Assembly (NCBI GenBank): GCA_000715685.1
Contig: KL569439.1
Location: 44,615 to 52,160 of the forward strand
Direction: 5' to 3'
DNA: 7,546 nt
From: Streptomyces lilacinus
GTDB lineage: Bacteria > Actinomycetota > Actinomycetes > Streptomycetales > Streptomycetaceae
Below the pieces are notes generated by a model. That model searched no databases, had not been told where the DNA came from, and saw only the letters and a list, made by a program, of their open reading frames with translations. The position numbers and the translations under genes were made by a program. Numbering within the stretch: position 1 is the first letter of the stretch; every line of letters starts with the position of its first letter. Shown piece by piece: positions 1 through 6,017 of this stretch.

Positions 1-1
1 G

Positions 2-610
2 GCAGCGGTGGCCGCCGGGCACGACCTGCATGTGGCCGAACTCGCCGGCGACGCCGAACTTGCCGCGCTTGACCTGGCCGTCCTCGAGGATGGCGCCGCC
101 GATGCCGGTGCCGAGGGTGATCATGACGAGGTGGTCCTCGCCGCGGCCGGCGCCGAAGCGCCACTCGGCCCAGGCGGCGGTGTTGGCGTCGTTGTCCACC
201 ATGACGGGGACGGCGAGGCGGCCGGCGAGGCGGTCGCGCAGCGGCTCGTTGCGCCAGGAGAGGTGGGGGGCGAAGAGGACGCGGTTGCGGTCGGCGTCGA
301 CCCAGCCGGCGGCGCCGATGCCGACGGCGTGGACGTCGTGGCGGTCGGAGAGGTCGAGGACGAGCTCGACGATGGTGTCCTCGACGACCTTGGGGCTCTT
401 GGACTTGTCCGGGGTCTCCGTGCGGAGCTTCTCCAGGATGTTGCCGTCGGCGTCGACGACGCCCGCCATGACCTTGGTGCCGCCGATGTCGATGCCGACG
501 GTGGGGACGCGGGGGGCGGTGAGGTGCGAGCGCCGCTCGCGCGTGCCGGCCGTGCGGAGCACGGTGGCTCTACCGGTGCCCCGGTATACCCGCTCGCGGT
601 ACATGCTCAT
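2..610 (-). CDS. ROK-family sugar kinase (glucokinase-like), 3' end outside the window
   Basis: Probable cytoplasmic ATP-dependent sugar kinase of the ROK family. The 203 codons in the window hold the N-terminal phosphate-binding motif GIDIGGTK (residues 39-46), the sugar-binding and catalytic segment VDNDANTAAW (138-147; D141 is the expected general base), the second nucleotide-binding motif LGTGIGG (166-172) and the ROK stretch GEFGHMQVVPGG (189-200). It leaves the window at C203, the first Cys of the expected ROK zinc-binding cysteine motif. About 37 residues precede the ATPase fold and contain no helix-turn-helix, so a kinase is more likely than a NagC/XylR-type repressor. The ATG at 608-610 is chosen because AGGGG lies about 11 nt upstream; a second ATG two codons later (602-604) is possible. 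It lies 194 nt downstream of the ABC transporter operon and probably phosphorylates the imported sugar. Family assignment is firm; the sugar is unknown. Confidence 0.92.
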   Translation of the reverse strand, partial: MSMYRERVYRGTGRATVLRTAGTRERRSHLTAPRVPTVGIDIGGTKVMAGVVDADGNILEKLRTETPDKSKSPKVVEDTIVELVLDLSDRHDVHAVGIGAAGWVDADRNRVLFAPHLSWRNEPLRDRLAGRLAVPVMVDNDANTAAWAEWRFGAGRGEDHLVMITLGTGIGGAILEDGQVKRGKFGVAGEFGHMQVVPGGHRC

Positions 611-639
611 CGCGGTTGTCGCCCCTGCGGTGGTCTCGT

Positions 640-653
640 GAGGCCGTGGCCTC
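640..653. promoter_or_regulatory. Inverted repeat in the leader of the ROK kinase gene
   Basis: GAGGCC-GT-GGCCTC is a perfect 6-bp inverted repeat with a 2-nt centre, 30 nt upstream of the ROK kinase start. It could be an operator or a small hairpin. I found no strong promoter hexamers around it; CACAAT on the minus strand at about 671-676 is a weak -10 candidate. Confidence 0.3.
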
Positions 654-704
654 GGTCGGTGGTCCTGGCCGATTGTGCCTCACGGGCCCGGTGCGCCGCG
701 AAAC

Positions 705-724
705 GGCGGGGGCGGGCCCCCGCC
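705..724. terminator. GC-rich perfect palindrome between ATPase and ROK kinase genes
   Basis: GGCGGGGGC-GG-GCCCCCGCC is a perfect 20-bp palindrome (9-bp arms) lying 81 nt beyond the ATPase stop. Reading on the minus strand it is followed by GTTTC, not by a long U-run, so it would be a U-poor, actinomycete-style terminator. It may reduce read-through into the kinase gene or act in both directions. Function is inferred from position and symmetry only. Confidence 0.45.
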
Positions 725-759
725 CCCCGGTTTGTGGGCAATCGTTCCGCAAGGCGGAA

Positions 760-779
760 GGGTGGGCACAAACCCACCC
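760..779. terminator. Hairpin just downstream of the ATPase gene
   Basis: GGGTGGG and CCCACCC form a 7-bp perfect stem around a 6-nt CACAAA loop, starting 25 nt beyond the ATPase stop. It is the first strong stem-loop after the transporter operon, and with the palindrome at 705-724 it is a candidate for partial termination or 3'-end protection. There is no T-run on the minus strand after it. Confidence 0.45.
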
Positions 780-804
780 ACGGCCCGCACCAGCGATCAG
801 TCGG

Positions 805-1632
805 TCAGTCGTCGCCACCGCCGGAGGCGACCGGCTTGCCCCCGATGACATCCGGCCCCGGCGCCCGCTCCAGCTCGTGGCTGAGCTGGTCGAGCTCCGA
901 GCCGCCCGCCATCTGGCGGGTGAGCTCGTCGAGAGCGATCTCCTTCTTCGCGTGGCTGCCCGCCATCGCCCCCCGCTTGAGGAGGACGAATCGGTCACCG
1001 ACCAGGTACGCGTGGTGCGGGTTGTGCGTGATCAACACCACGCCCAGGCCCGCGTCCCGCGCGGCGGCCACGTACTTCAGGACCACGCCCGACTGCTTCA
1101 CGCCGAGCGCGGCGGTCGGCTCGTCCAGGACCAGCACCTTCGCCCCGAAGTACACCGCACGGGCGATCGCCACGCACTGGCGTTCGCCGCCCGACAGCGT
1201 GCCGATCGGCTGGTCGACGTCGCGCAGGTCGATGCCCATGCGCAGCAGCTCCGCGCGGGTCGTCTCGCGCATCGTCGCCACGTCGAGGCGCTTGAAGGGG
1301 CCGACCCCCTTCGTCGGCTCGGAGCCGAGGAAGAAGTTCCGCCAGACCGGCATGAGGGGGACGACCGCCAGGTCCTGGTAGACCGTGGCGATGCCGCGGT
1401 CCAGGGCCTCGCGGGGGGAGGCGAGCCTCGTCTCCTCGCCCTCGATCTCGAAGGATCCCGCGTCGTGCTGGTGCAGGCCGGCGATGATCTTGATCAGCGT
1501 CGACTTGCCCGCGCCGTTGTCGCCCAGCACGCACGTGATCTCGCCCGCGTGGACCTCGAGGGAGACGCCCTCGAGCGCGCGGATGTTGCCGTAGAACTTG
1601 CTCACGTCCGTGAGCTTCACCAGGGCGGTCAC
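805..1632 (-). CDS. Sugar ABC transporter ATP-binding protein, single nucleotide-binding domain (FrcA-like)
   Basis: ATP-hydrolysing subunit of the sugar importer, 275 aa, cytoplasmic and membrane-associated. It has Walker [10 protein letters not shown] (37-45), Q-loop VYQD (84-87), signature LSGGERQ (146-152), Walker B VLVLDE (166-171) and the switch His (H203). The GVKQS stretch after Walker B (177-181) is of the type seen in single-domain CUT2 ATPases such as FrcA, unlike the duplicated RbsA. A Gly/Pro-rich tail (about 257-275) follows the fold. The GTG at 1630-1632 is supported by a GGAGG ribosome site 7 nt upstream, and it overlaps the permease stop by 4 nt (GTGA), implying translational coupling. 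In the raw sequence a much longer frame runs into it from upstream. That fusion exists only because of the artefact inside the permease and should not be used. Confidence 0.95.
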   Translation of the reverse strand: MTALVKLTDVSKFYGNIRALEGVSLEVHAGEITCVLGDNGAGKSTLIKIIAGLHQHDAGSFEIEGEETRLASPREALDRGIATVYQDLAVVPLMPVWRNFFLGSEPTKGVGPFKRLDVATMRETTRAELLRMGIDLRDVDQPIGTLSGGERQCVAIARAVYFGAKVLVLDEPTAALGVKQSGVVLKYVAAARDAGLGVVLITHNPHHAYLVGDRFVLLKRGAMAGSHAKKEIALDELTRQMAGGSELDQLSHELERAPGPDVIGGKPVASGGGDD

Positions 1633-2640
1633 TTCGTCGCCTCCGCGCGCTTGCGGACCCACGCGTTCAGCAGGGTCGCCAGGAGCAGCATCGCGCCCAG
1701 GAAGAACTTGAACCAGTCCGGGTTCCACTGCGCGTACACGATGCCCTTGCTGGTCATGCCGAAGATGAGGGCGCCGACGGCGGAGCCGATGGCCGAGCCT
1801 GTCTCTTATACACAGACAGATGTAGAGGAACTCGTTGCCGACGCCCTCGCCGGACTGGACGACGTCGTACGACATGAGCAGGTGCTGGCCCGAGATCCAG
1901 GCGCAGAAGGCCACGGCCATGTAGAGGCCGATCTTCGTGCGGTTGACCGGGACGCCGACCGCGCGGGCCGCGTCCGCGCCGCCGCCGACCGCGAAGATCC
2001 AGTTGCCCACGCGGGTGCGCAGCAGGATCCAGGTGGCGAGGGCGACGAGGCCGAGCCACCAGAGGATGGTGACCTGGAGGTCGACGCCGGCGACGGTGAG
2101 GTGGGAGGCGAAGAGGGCGCGGGCGGACTCGAAGCCCTCCATGTCGCCGATCGCCTTGGTGGAGACCGTGCCGCTGATGAGCTTGGTGAAGCCCAGGTTG
2201 AGGCCCGTGAGCATCAGGAAGGTGCCCAGCGTGATGATGAAGCTGGGCAGCTTGGTGCGGGTCAGCATGAAGCCGTTGAAGAAGCCCACGGCCAGGGTGG
2301 CGAGGAGGGAGACCCCGACGCCGACCCAGACGTTGGCGGTCATCTGGTAGCTGAACATCGACGAGATCAGCGCCGAGCTGGTGACCATGACGCCCGCGGA
2401 GAGGTCGAACTCGCCGCCGATCATGAGCAGCGCGACCGGTACGGCCATGATGCCGATCGTCGAGGACGCGTAGAGGACCGTGGAGAGGCTGGAGGCCTTC
2501 AGAAACGGTTCCGCGCTGAGCGTGAAGAAGACGAAGACCGCGGCGGCGCCGACCACCGCGCCCAGCTCGGGCCGGCCGAGCAGCCGGCGCAGCCGGCCCC
2601 CCTCCAGCAGGCGCTCGTCGACTGTTGCGGATGTGCTCAT
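1629..2640 (-). CDS. Sugar ABC transporter permease (RbsC/FrcC-like), interrupted by an assembly artefact
   Basis: Integral membrane channel subunit of the importer (BPD_transp_2/RbsC family). From the ATG at 2638-2640, 274 codons read cleanly to GNEFLYI, with many hydrophobic helices and the family motif [10 protein letters not shown]. The family's next Gly-rich segment is then missing, replaced by a Tn5 mosaic-end remnant (1799-1814 plus GACAG), after which the frame is lost. In another frame the expected C-terminus resumes ([14 protein letters not shown]... to AEATK), 56 codons ending in TGA at 1629-1631. Two correct halves flanking an adaptor mean the gene is probably intact in the organism, at roughly 345 aa. 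The nominal length here (1012 nt) is not a multiple of three. The start overlaps the binding-protein stop by 4 nt (ATGA), and the stop overlaps the ATPase start by 4 nt (GTGA). Confidence 0.9.
1799..1819. other. Tn5/Nextera mosaic-end remnant (probable assembly artefact) in the permease gene
   Basis: Positions 1799-1814 read CTGTCTCTTATACACA, the first 16 nt of the 19-nt Tn5 mosaic end used in tagmentation libraries (CTGTCTCTTATACACATCT). They are followed by GACAG (1815-1819), the last five bases of the same element in reverse orientation. This looks like two library fragments, each ending in adaptor, merged through a short overlap with the genomic sequence between them lost. In the permease frame it encodes the non-native residues CLCIRDR. 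The native bases missing here are unknown. Confidence 0.93.
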
Positions 2641-3647
2641 CGGGTGCCCCGCTTCGCGTACTCGGCCAAGAGCTTGGCGTCGTCCTTGGTGACGATCTGC
2701 GGTCCGGTCAGCACCGGGCGGCCGCCGCCGAGCATGTCGCGGTTGTAGCGGTGGAGCCACAGGAGGTCGACGGCCTCGTAGCCCTGGAGATACGGGTCCT
2801 GGTCGACGGCGAAGCCGAGGGTGCCCTTCTGGAGGTCCTGGGCGACCTGGGCGTTGAGGTCGAAGGTGTCGACCTCCGCCTTGCTGCCGGCCTGCCCGGC
2901 CGCCTTGACGGCGGTGGAGGCGAAGGGGGCACCGAGGGTGACGACGGCGTCGATGTCCTTGTCGGACTGGAGCTTCGCCTCGATGGACGACTGCACGCCG
3001 GGCATGTTCGTGCCCTCGACGTAGAGGTTCTGCACGTCGCCCTTGAAGCTCTTCTTCACGCCCTCGCAGCGCTGCTCGTGGCCCACGTTGCCCTGCTCGT
3101 GCAGGACGCAGACGGCCTTCTTCTTCCCGCGCCGGTTGAGCTGCTCGCCGACGGCCTCGCCGGCGACGACCTCGTCCTGGCCGATGTGGGTGAGCGCGCC
3201 GAACTCCTTGGACTTGTCGGAGCCCGAGTTCACGGTGATCACCGGGATGCCGGCCTTCGTGGCCTTGGCGACGACGTCCTTCATGGCGTCGGGCTTGGCG
3301 AGGGTGACGATCAGCCCGTCGACCCGCTGGTCGATCATGGCCTGCACGCTCTGCGCCTGCTTGTTGCCCTCGGCGTCGTGTGCGTAGAGGAAATTGATGT
3401 TGTCCTTGACGGCCGCTTGCTTGGCGCCCTTCTGGACGATGTCCCAGAAGTTGTCGCCATCGCCCGAGTGGGTGACCATCGCGAAGGTCCACCGGGGGGT
3501 GTCGACCGCTGCCCGCCCCTGGGCGGCCTTGGCGGCCCGCTCCTCGGCGCGCTTGCCGCCCGTGCTGCTGCACCCCGCCAGTGTGGCGCCGAGCACCGCT
3601 GCCAGCACGGCGCTCACCGCACGTACGCCTGTCCGAACCCTTGCCAC
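2637..3647 (-). CDS. Sugar ABC transporter substrate-binding lipoprotein (periplasmic-binding-protein type I, RbsB/FrcB-like)
   Basis: Extracellular solute receptor of the importer, 336 aa. The N-terminus has Arg residues, a hydrophobic stretch and the lipobox LAGC, with C26 as the lipidated residue, followed by a charged linker. The mature part is a Peripla_BP_4-type two-lobed fold: [21 protein letters not shown] near residues 54-74, [16 protein letters not shown] for the first-lobe strand, [11 protein letters not shown] for the hinge-side sugar pocket, [14 protein letters not shown], and [16 protein letters not shown] and [15 protein letters not shown] in the second lobe. The GTG at 3645-3647 is the first start after an in-frame TGA and has GAAGGG about 9 nt upstream. 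It is the first gene of the operon, downstream of a good promoter at 3768-3797. The family points to a monosaccharide or polyol; the actual ligand is not deducible. Confidence 0.95.
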   Translation of the reverse strand: MARVRTGVRAVSAVLAAVLGATLAGCSSTGGKRAEERAAKAAQGRAAVDTPRWTFAMVTHSGDGDNFWDIVQKGAKQAAVKDNINFLYAHDAEGNKQAQSVQAMIDQRVDGLIVTLAKPDAMKDVVAKATKAGIPVITVNSGSDKSKEFGALTHIGQDEVVAGEAVGEQLNRRGKKKAVCVLHEQGNVGHEQRCEGVKKSFKGDVQNLYVEGTNMPGVQSSIEAKLQSDKDIDAVVTLGAPFASTAVKAAGQAGSKAEVDTFDLNAQVAQDLQKGTLGFAVDQDPYLQGYEAVDLLWLHRYNRDMLGGGRPVLTGPQIVTKDDAKLLAEYAKRGTR

Positions 3648-3718
3648 GAGGACTTGCCCTTCTCACTGTCTGTCACGGTGCGGCCGGGCGCCGATCTCTC
3701 GGGCCCAACCGCCCAAGT

Positions 3719-3738
3719 ATCCGTCACCATCCGTCACC
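3719..3738. repeat. Tandem 10-bp direct repeat in the leader of the transporter operon
   Basis: ATCCGTCACC occurs twice back to back (3719-3728 and 3729-3738), one helical turn apart, so both copies face the same side of the DNA. It lies between the proposed transcription start (about 3761) and the binding-protein gene. It is a candidate downstream operator for the neighbouring GntR regulator or another sugar repressor. The role is inferred from position. Confidence 0.45.
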
Positions 3739-3767
3739 GCTGTCGGCCGGGGCTTTCCGTGGGTGGA

Positions 3768-3797
3768 GTTCTAGTGGCGGACGCCACACCGCGTCAA
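3768..3797 (-). promoter_or_regulatory. Sigma-70-like promoter of the sugar ABC operon
   Basis: On the minus strand TTGACG (3792-3797) and TAGAAC (3768-3773) are separated by exactly 18 nt, matching actinomycete housekeeping (HrdB-type) promoters closely. The predicted start near 3761 gives a leader of about 113 nt before the GTG of the binding-protein gene. The promoter sits in the 196-nt gap after the GntR gene, so the transporter operon can be transcribed independently of its regulator. Confidence 0.65.
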
Positions 3798-3802
3798 GAC
3801 TT

Positions 3803-3828
3803 TGTCAGAACATTCTTATGCCCTGACA
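3803..3828. promoter_or_regulatory. Spaced inverted repeat upstream of the operon promoter
   Basis: TGTCAG (3803-3808) and CTGACA (3823-3828) form a perfect 6-bp inverted repeat with a 14-nt AT-richer centre, immediately upstream of the -35 box. An overlapping small palindrome AGAA-CA-TTCT spans 3807-3816. It could be a regulator site or a weak stem-loop after the GntR gene, whose stop is 16 nt away. No U-run follows on the minus strand, so a regulator site is somewhat more likely. Confidence 0.4.
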
Positions 3829-3843
3829 GGGATGCCGACAGGC

Positions 3844-4593
3844 CTACGGGCGCGCCAGCAGCTGGAAGTCGAACGCGTAGCGTGACGCGCGGTAGAGGTG
3901 GGAGCCGAACTCGACCGGTCGGCCGGTGTCGTCGAAGGTGGTGCGCTCCATCGTCAGCAGCGGGGCGCCCGCCGGCTCGGCGAGCAGCTCGCCCTCGGCG
4001 GGCGTGGCGGCGCGGGCGCCGACGGTCTGCCGGGCGCTGTGCAGGGTGATGCCGGCGGTGCGCATCAGTCGGTAGAGCCCGGTTTGTCCGAGCGCCTCGT
4101 CGTCGAGGTCGAGCAGGCCGACGGGCAGGTGGTTGCGGAGCCGGGCCATGGGCTCGCCGTGCGCGAGGCGCAGCCGCTCGACGAGTACGACGTCGGCGCC
4201 CTCGGCGACGCCGAGGGCGGCGGCGACCCGCGCGGTGGCCGGTTCGACGACGTGGCGCAGGACCCGGGTGGCGGGCTTCTGGCCGGCCTCCTCCAGGTCG
4301 TCGTAGAGGCTGCTCAGCTCCAGCGGGCGCTTGACCTGGCTGTGCACGACCTGGGTGCCGACGCCGCGGCGGCGCACGAGCAGGCCCTTGTCGACGAGCG
4401 ACTGGATGGCCTGCCGGACGGTGGGCCGGGACAGGCCCAGCCGTCCGGCGAGGTCGATCTCGTTGCCGAGCAGGCTGCCGGGGGCGAGCTCACCCCGCTC
4501 GATGGCGGCTTCGAGCTGCTGGGACAGCTGGAAGTAGAGCGGCACCGGGCTGCTGCGGTCGAGGGTGAACTGGAGGGGTCGCTGCTTCGCCAC
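3844..4593 (-). CDS. GntR-family transcriptional regulator, HutC/FarR subfamily (UTRA domain)
   Basis: DNA-binding regulator of 249 aa, most likely the ligand-responsive controller of the adjacent sugar importer. The N-terminal winged helix-turn-helix spans about residues 16-85, with SSPVPLYFQLSQQLE, ELAPGSLLGNEIDLA and the recognition-helix stretch LGLSRPTVRQAIQSLVDKGL, closing with the wing RRRGVGTQV. A UTRA effector domain follows (about 95-245), with VVLVERLRLAHGEPMA and the terminal RTTFDDTGRPVEFGSHLYRASRYAFD typical of the subfamily. The GTG at 4591-4593 is the only start before an in-frame TAG. There is no Shine-Dalgarno; TACGCT lies 6 nt upstream of the GTG, so a leaderless transcript is possible. 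A triple TCCGGA repeat lies upstream. UTRA domains bind sugars, sugar phosphates or similar small molecules; the ligand is unknown. Confidence 0.94.
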   Translation of the reverse strand: MAKQRPLQFTLDRSSPVPLYFQLSQQLEAAIERGELAPGSLLGNEIDLAGRLGLSRPTVRQAIQSLVDKGLLVRRRGVGTQVVHSQVKRPLELSSLYDDLEEAGQKPATRVLRHVVEPATARVAAALGVAEGADVVLVERLRLAHGEPMARLRNHLPVGLLDLDDEALGQTGLYRLMRTAGITLHSARQTVGARAATPAEGELLAEPAGAPLLTMERTTFDDTGRPVEFGSHLYRASRYAFDFQLLARP

Positions 4594-4628
4594 GGAGGGA
4601 GCGTAGCCCTACGACCTGATGACGGGAA

Positions 4629-4652
4629 GTCCGGAGGTCCGGATGTCCGGAC
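4629..4652. promoter_or_regulatory. Triple GTCCGGA repeat upstream of the GntR gene, candidate operator
   Basis: GTCCGGA occurs three times with an 8-bp period (4629-4635, 4637-4643, 4645-4651). The last two copies combine into GTCCGGATGTCCGGAC (4637-4652), a near-perfect palindrome with 7-bp arms and a TG centre. It lies 36-59 nt upstream of the GntR start and just 7 nt beyond the P450 stop. A dimeric GntR autoregulatory site is the leading idea; as RNA it could also fold into a terminator hairpin for the P450 gene. Confidence 0.5.
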
Positions 4653-4658
4653 AAACCC

Positions 4659-5870
4659 CTAGAAGCGGACCGGAAGGCGGTTCGGGCCGCGCATCAGCAG
4701 GCCCTCCCGCCAGGTCAGGGCGTCCGGGTGGGTGTCCAGGGCGAGGTCCGGGCAGCGCTCGAGGAGGGTGCGGACGGCGATCCTGCCCTCCAGCCGGGCC
4801 AGCGGCGCGCCCAGGCAGTAGTGGATGCCGTGGCCGAAGGCGACGTGGCCCCGGGCGTCGCGGCGGATGTCGAAGCGGTGCGAGTCGGCGAAGCGGGCCG
4901 GGTCCCGGTCGGCGTCGGCGAGGGCCACGAGCACGAGCTCGCCGCCGCCGGGCACGAGGGTGCCGCCGATCTCCATGGGCTCGGTGGTGAAGCGGTACGT
5001 GGAGGTCTCGACCGGCCCGTCGTAGCGCAGCATCTCCTCGACGGCGTTGTCGAGGAGCCCGAAGTCGGCCCGCAGCGCGGCGAGCTGCTCGGGGTGGGTG
5101 AGCAGGGCGAGGACACCGTTGGAGATGAGGTTGACCGTCGTCTCGTGGCCGGCGACCAGCAGCAGCCACGCCATGCCGATCAGTTCCTCGGGCGAGAGCC
5201 GGTCGCCGTTCTCGTCCGTGGCGCGGAAGAGGGCGCTGAGCAGGTCGTCGCCGGGCGCCTCGCGCTTGGCGGCCACCAGGTCGACGAGGTAGGCGCCGAC
5301 CTCCTCGGCGGCCTTGGTCTTCTCGGCCGGCGGGGCGGAGCCGATCGCGGTGTTGGACCAGTGCCGGAAGGCCTCGCGGTCGAGGTCGGGCACGCCCAGC
5401 AGCTCGCAGATGACACTCATCGGGAGCGGGAAGGAGAGGGCCTCGACGAGGTCGGCGCGGCGGTCCGGCGCGGCGAGCATCGCGTCGATCAGCTCGTCGG
5501 TCACCTCCTGCACGCGCGGCGCCATCGCCTCGACGCGGCGCGGGGTGAACTCCTTGGCGACGAGCTTGCGCAGTCTGGTGTGCTGCGGCTGATCGGCGAT
5601 CAGCATGTGCGGGCCCGCGGCGACGACGGGCAGCCCGAGGTCCTCGGAGGCGTTGGTCCACTGCTTGGAGAGCCGGGGGTCGTTGAGCGCGGCGCGCACC
5701 TCGTCGTAGCCGACGACCAGCCAGCAGTCGGCTCCCTCCGGCATGCGCACCCGGTGCACCGGCCCCCGCTCGCGCAGCTGGGCGTAGACGCGGTACGGAT
5801 CGCGGGCGAACTCCGCGCCCATGGCCGCCAGATCGACTATGTCGCCCTGCTCGCCCGTCACAGTCCCCAC
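4659..5870 (-). CDS. Cytochrome P450 (soluble bacterial class I, CYP107-like)
   Basis: Haem-thiolate monooxygenase of 403 aa, the usual length for soluble bacterial P450s, expected to need a separate ferredoxin and reductase; none is encoded in the window. It has the C-helix HTRLR (97-101), the I-helix oxygen-activation motif AGHETT (240-245), the K-helix ExxR (E279-R282) followed by YDGPVETSTYRF, and the haem loop FGHGIHYCLGAPLAR (345-359) with C352 as the iron ligand. All catalytic elements are present, so it should be active. The GTG at 5868-5870 has AGGGGG 7 nt upstream; a second GTG three codons later lacks that spacing. It ends 66 nt before the GntR gene, but an adjacent regulator of another system does not show joint function. 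Assignment to the CYP107-type group is from memory of family motifs; the substrate (polyketide, terpenoid or xenobiotic) is unknown. Confidence 0.96.
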   Translation of the reverse strand: MGTVTGEQGDIVDLAAMGAEFARDPYRVYAQLRERGPVHRVRMPEGADCWLVVGYDEVRAALNDPRLSKQWTNASEDLGLPVVAAGPHMLIADQPQHTRLRKLVAKEFTPRRVEAMAPRVQEVTDELIDAMLAAPDRRADLVEALSFPLPMSVICELLGVPDLDREAFRHWSNTAIGSAPPAEKTKAAEEVGAYLVDLVAAKREAPGDDLLSALFRATDENGDRLSPEELIGMAWLLLVAGHETTVNLISNGVLALLTHPEQLAALRADFGLLDNAVEEMLRYDGPVETSTYRFTTEPMEIGGTLVPGGGELVLVALADADRDPARFADSHRFDIRRDARGHVAFGHGIHYCLGAPLARLEGRIAVRTLLERCPDLALDTHPDALTWREGLLMRGPNRLPVRF

Positions 5871-5883
5871 AATGACACCCCCT

Positions 5884-5913
5884 GATCGTTCATGACCACT
5901 TGTCGATCGTTCA
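5884..5913. promoter_or_regulatory. Paired 9-bp direct repeat upstream of the P450 gene
   Basis: GATCGTTCA occurs at 5884-5892 and 5905-5913, 21 bp apart (two helical turns), directly upstream of the P450 ribosome-binding site. Two exact copies on one DNA face just before a gene suggest a regulator binding site. On the minus strand the second copy contributes TTGAAC (5909-5914), a possible -35, but no convincing -10 follows at the right place. Confidence 0.45.
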
Positions 5914-6003
5914 ACGTCACCCTACGGGGCGGGGTGTGGGAAGGGACATCGGCCGTGAGGACGAGGCCAACGCCTGTGCTTCCTCCAGTGGTTGGACGTC
6001 GGA

Positions 6004-6016
6004 TGACGGGACGTCA
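6004..6016. terminator. Small stem-loop just after the aldolase-like gene
   Basis: TGACG-GGA-CGTCA is a 5-bp perfect inverted repeat ending one base from the aldolase stop, and GACGTC occurs again at 5995-6000. It may help end transcription of the aldolase gene, but it is short and has no U-run. The rest of the 147-nt gap to the P450 start holds only the direct repeats at 5884-5913. Confidence 0.25.
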
Positions 6017-6017
6017 A

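Noticed and set aside
616..2748. Long plus-strand open frames, for example 616-2748 and 2625-4049
   Set aside because: They are antisense to genes with clear conserved domains, have low-complexity Ala/Gly/Arg/Asp-rich translations and no recognisable motif. This is typical of high-GC shadow frames.
805..3666. A 953-codon minus-strand open frame, apparently a giant fusion of a basic protein, permease and ATPase
   Set aside because: Its N-terminal third is the wrong frame of the binding-protein gene, its middle is true permease, and it reaches the ATPase frame only through the frameshift at the mosaic-end artefact. The three real genes have their own starts, stops and 4-nt overlaps.
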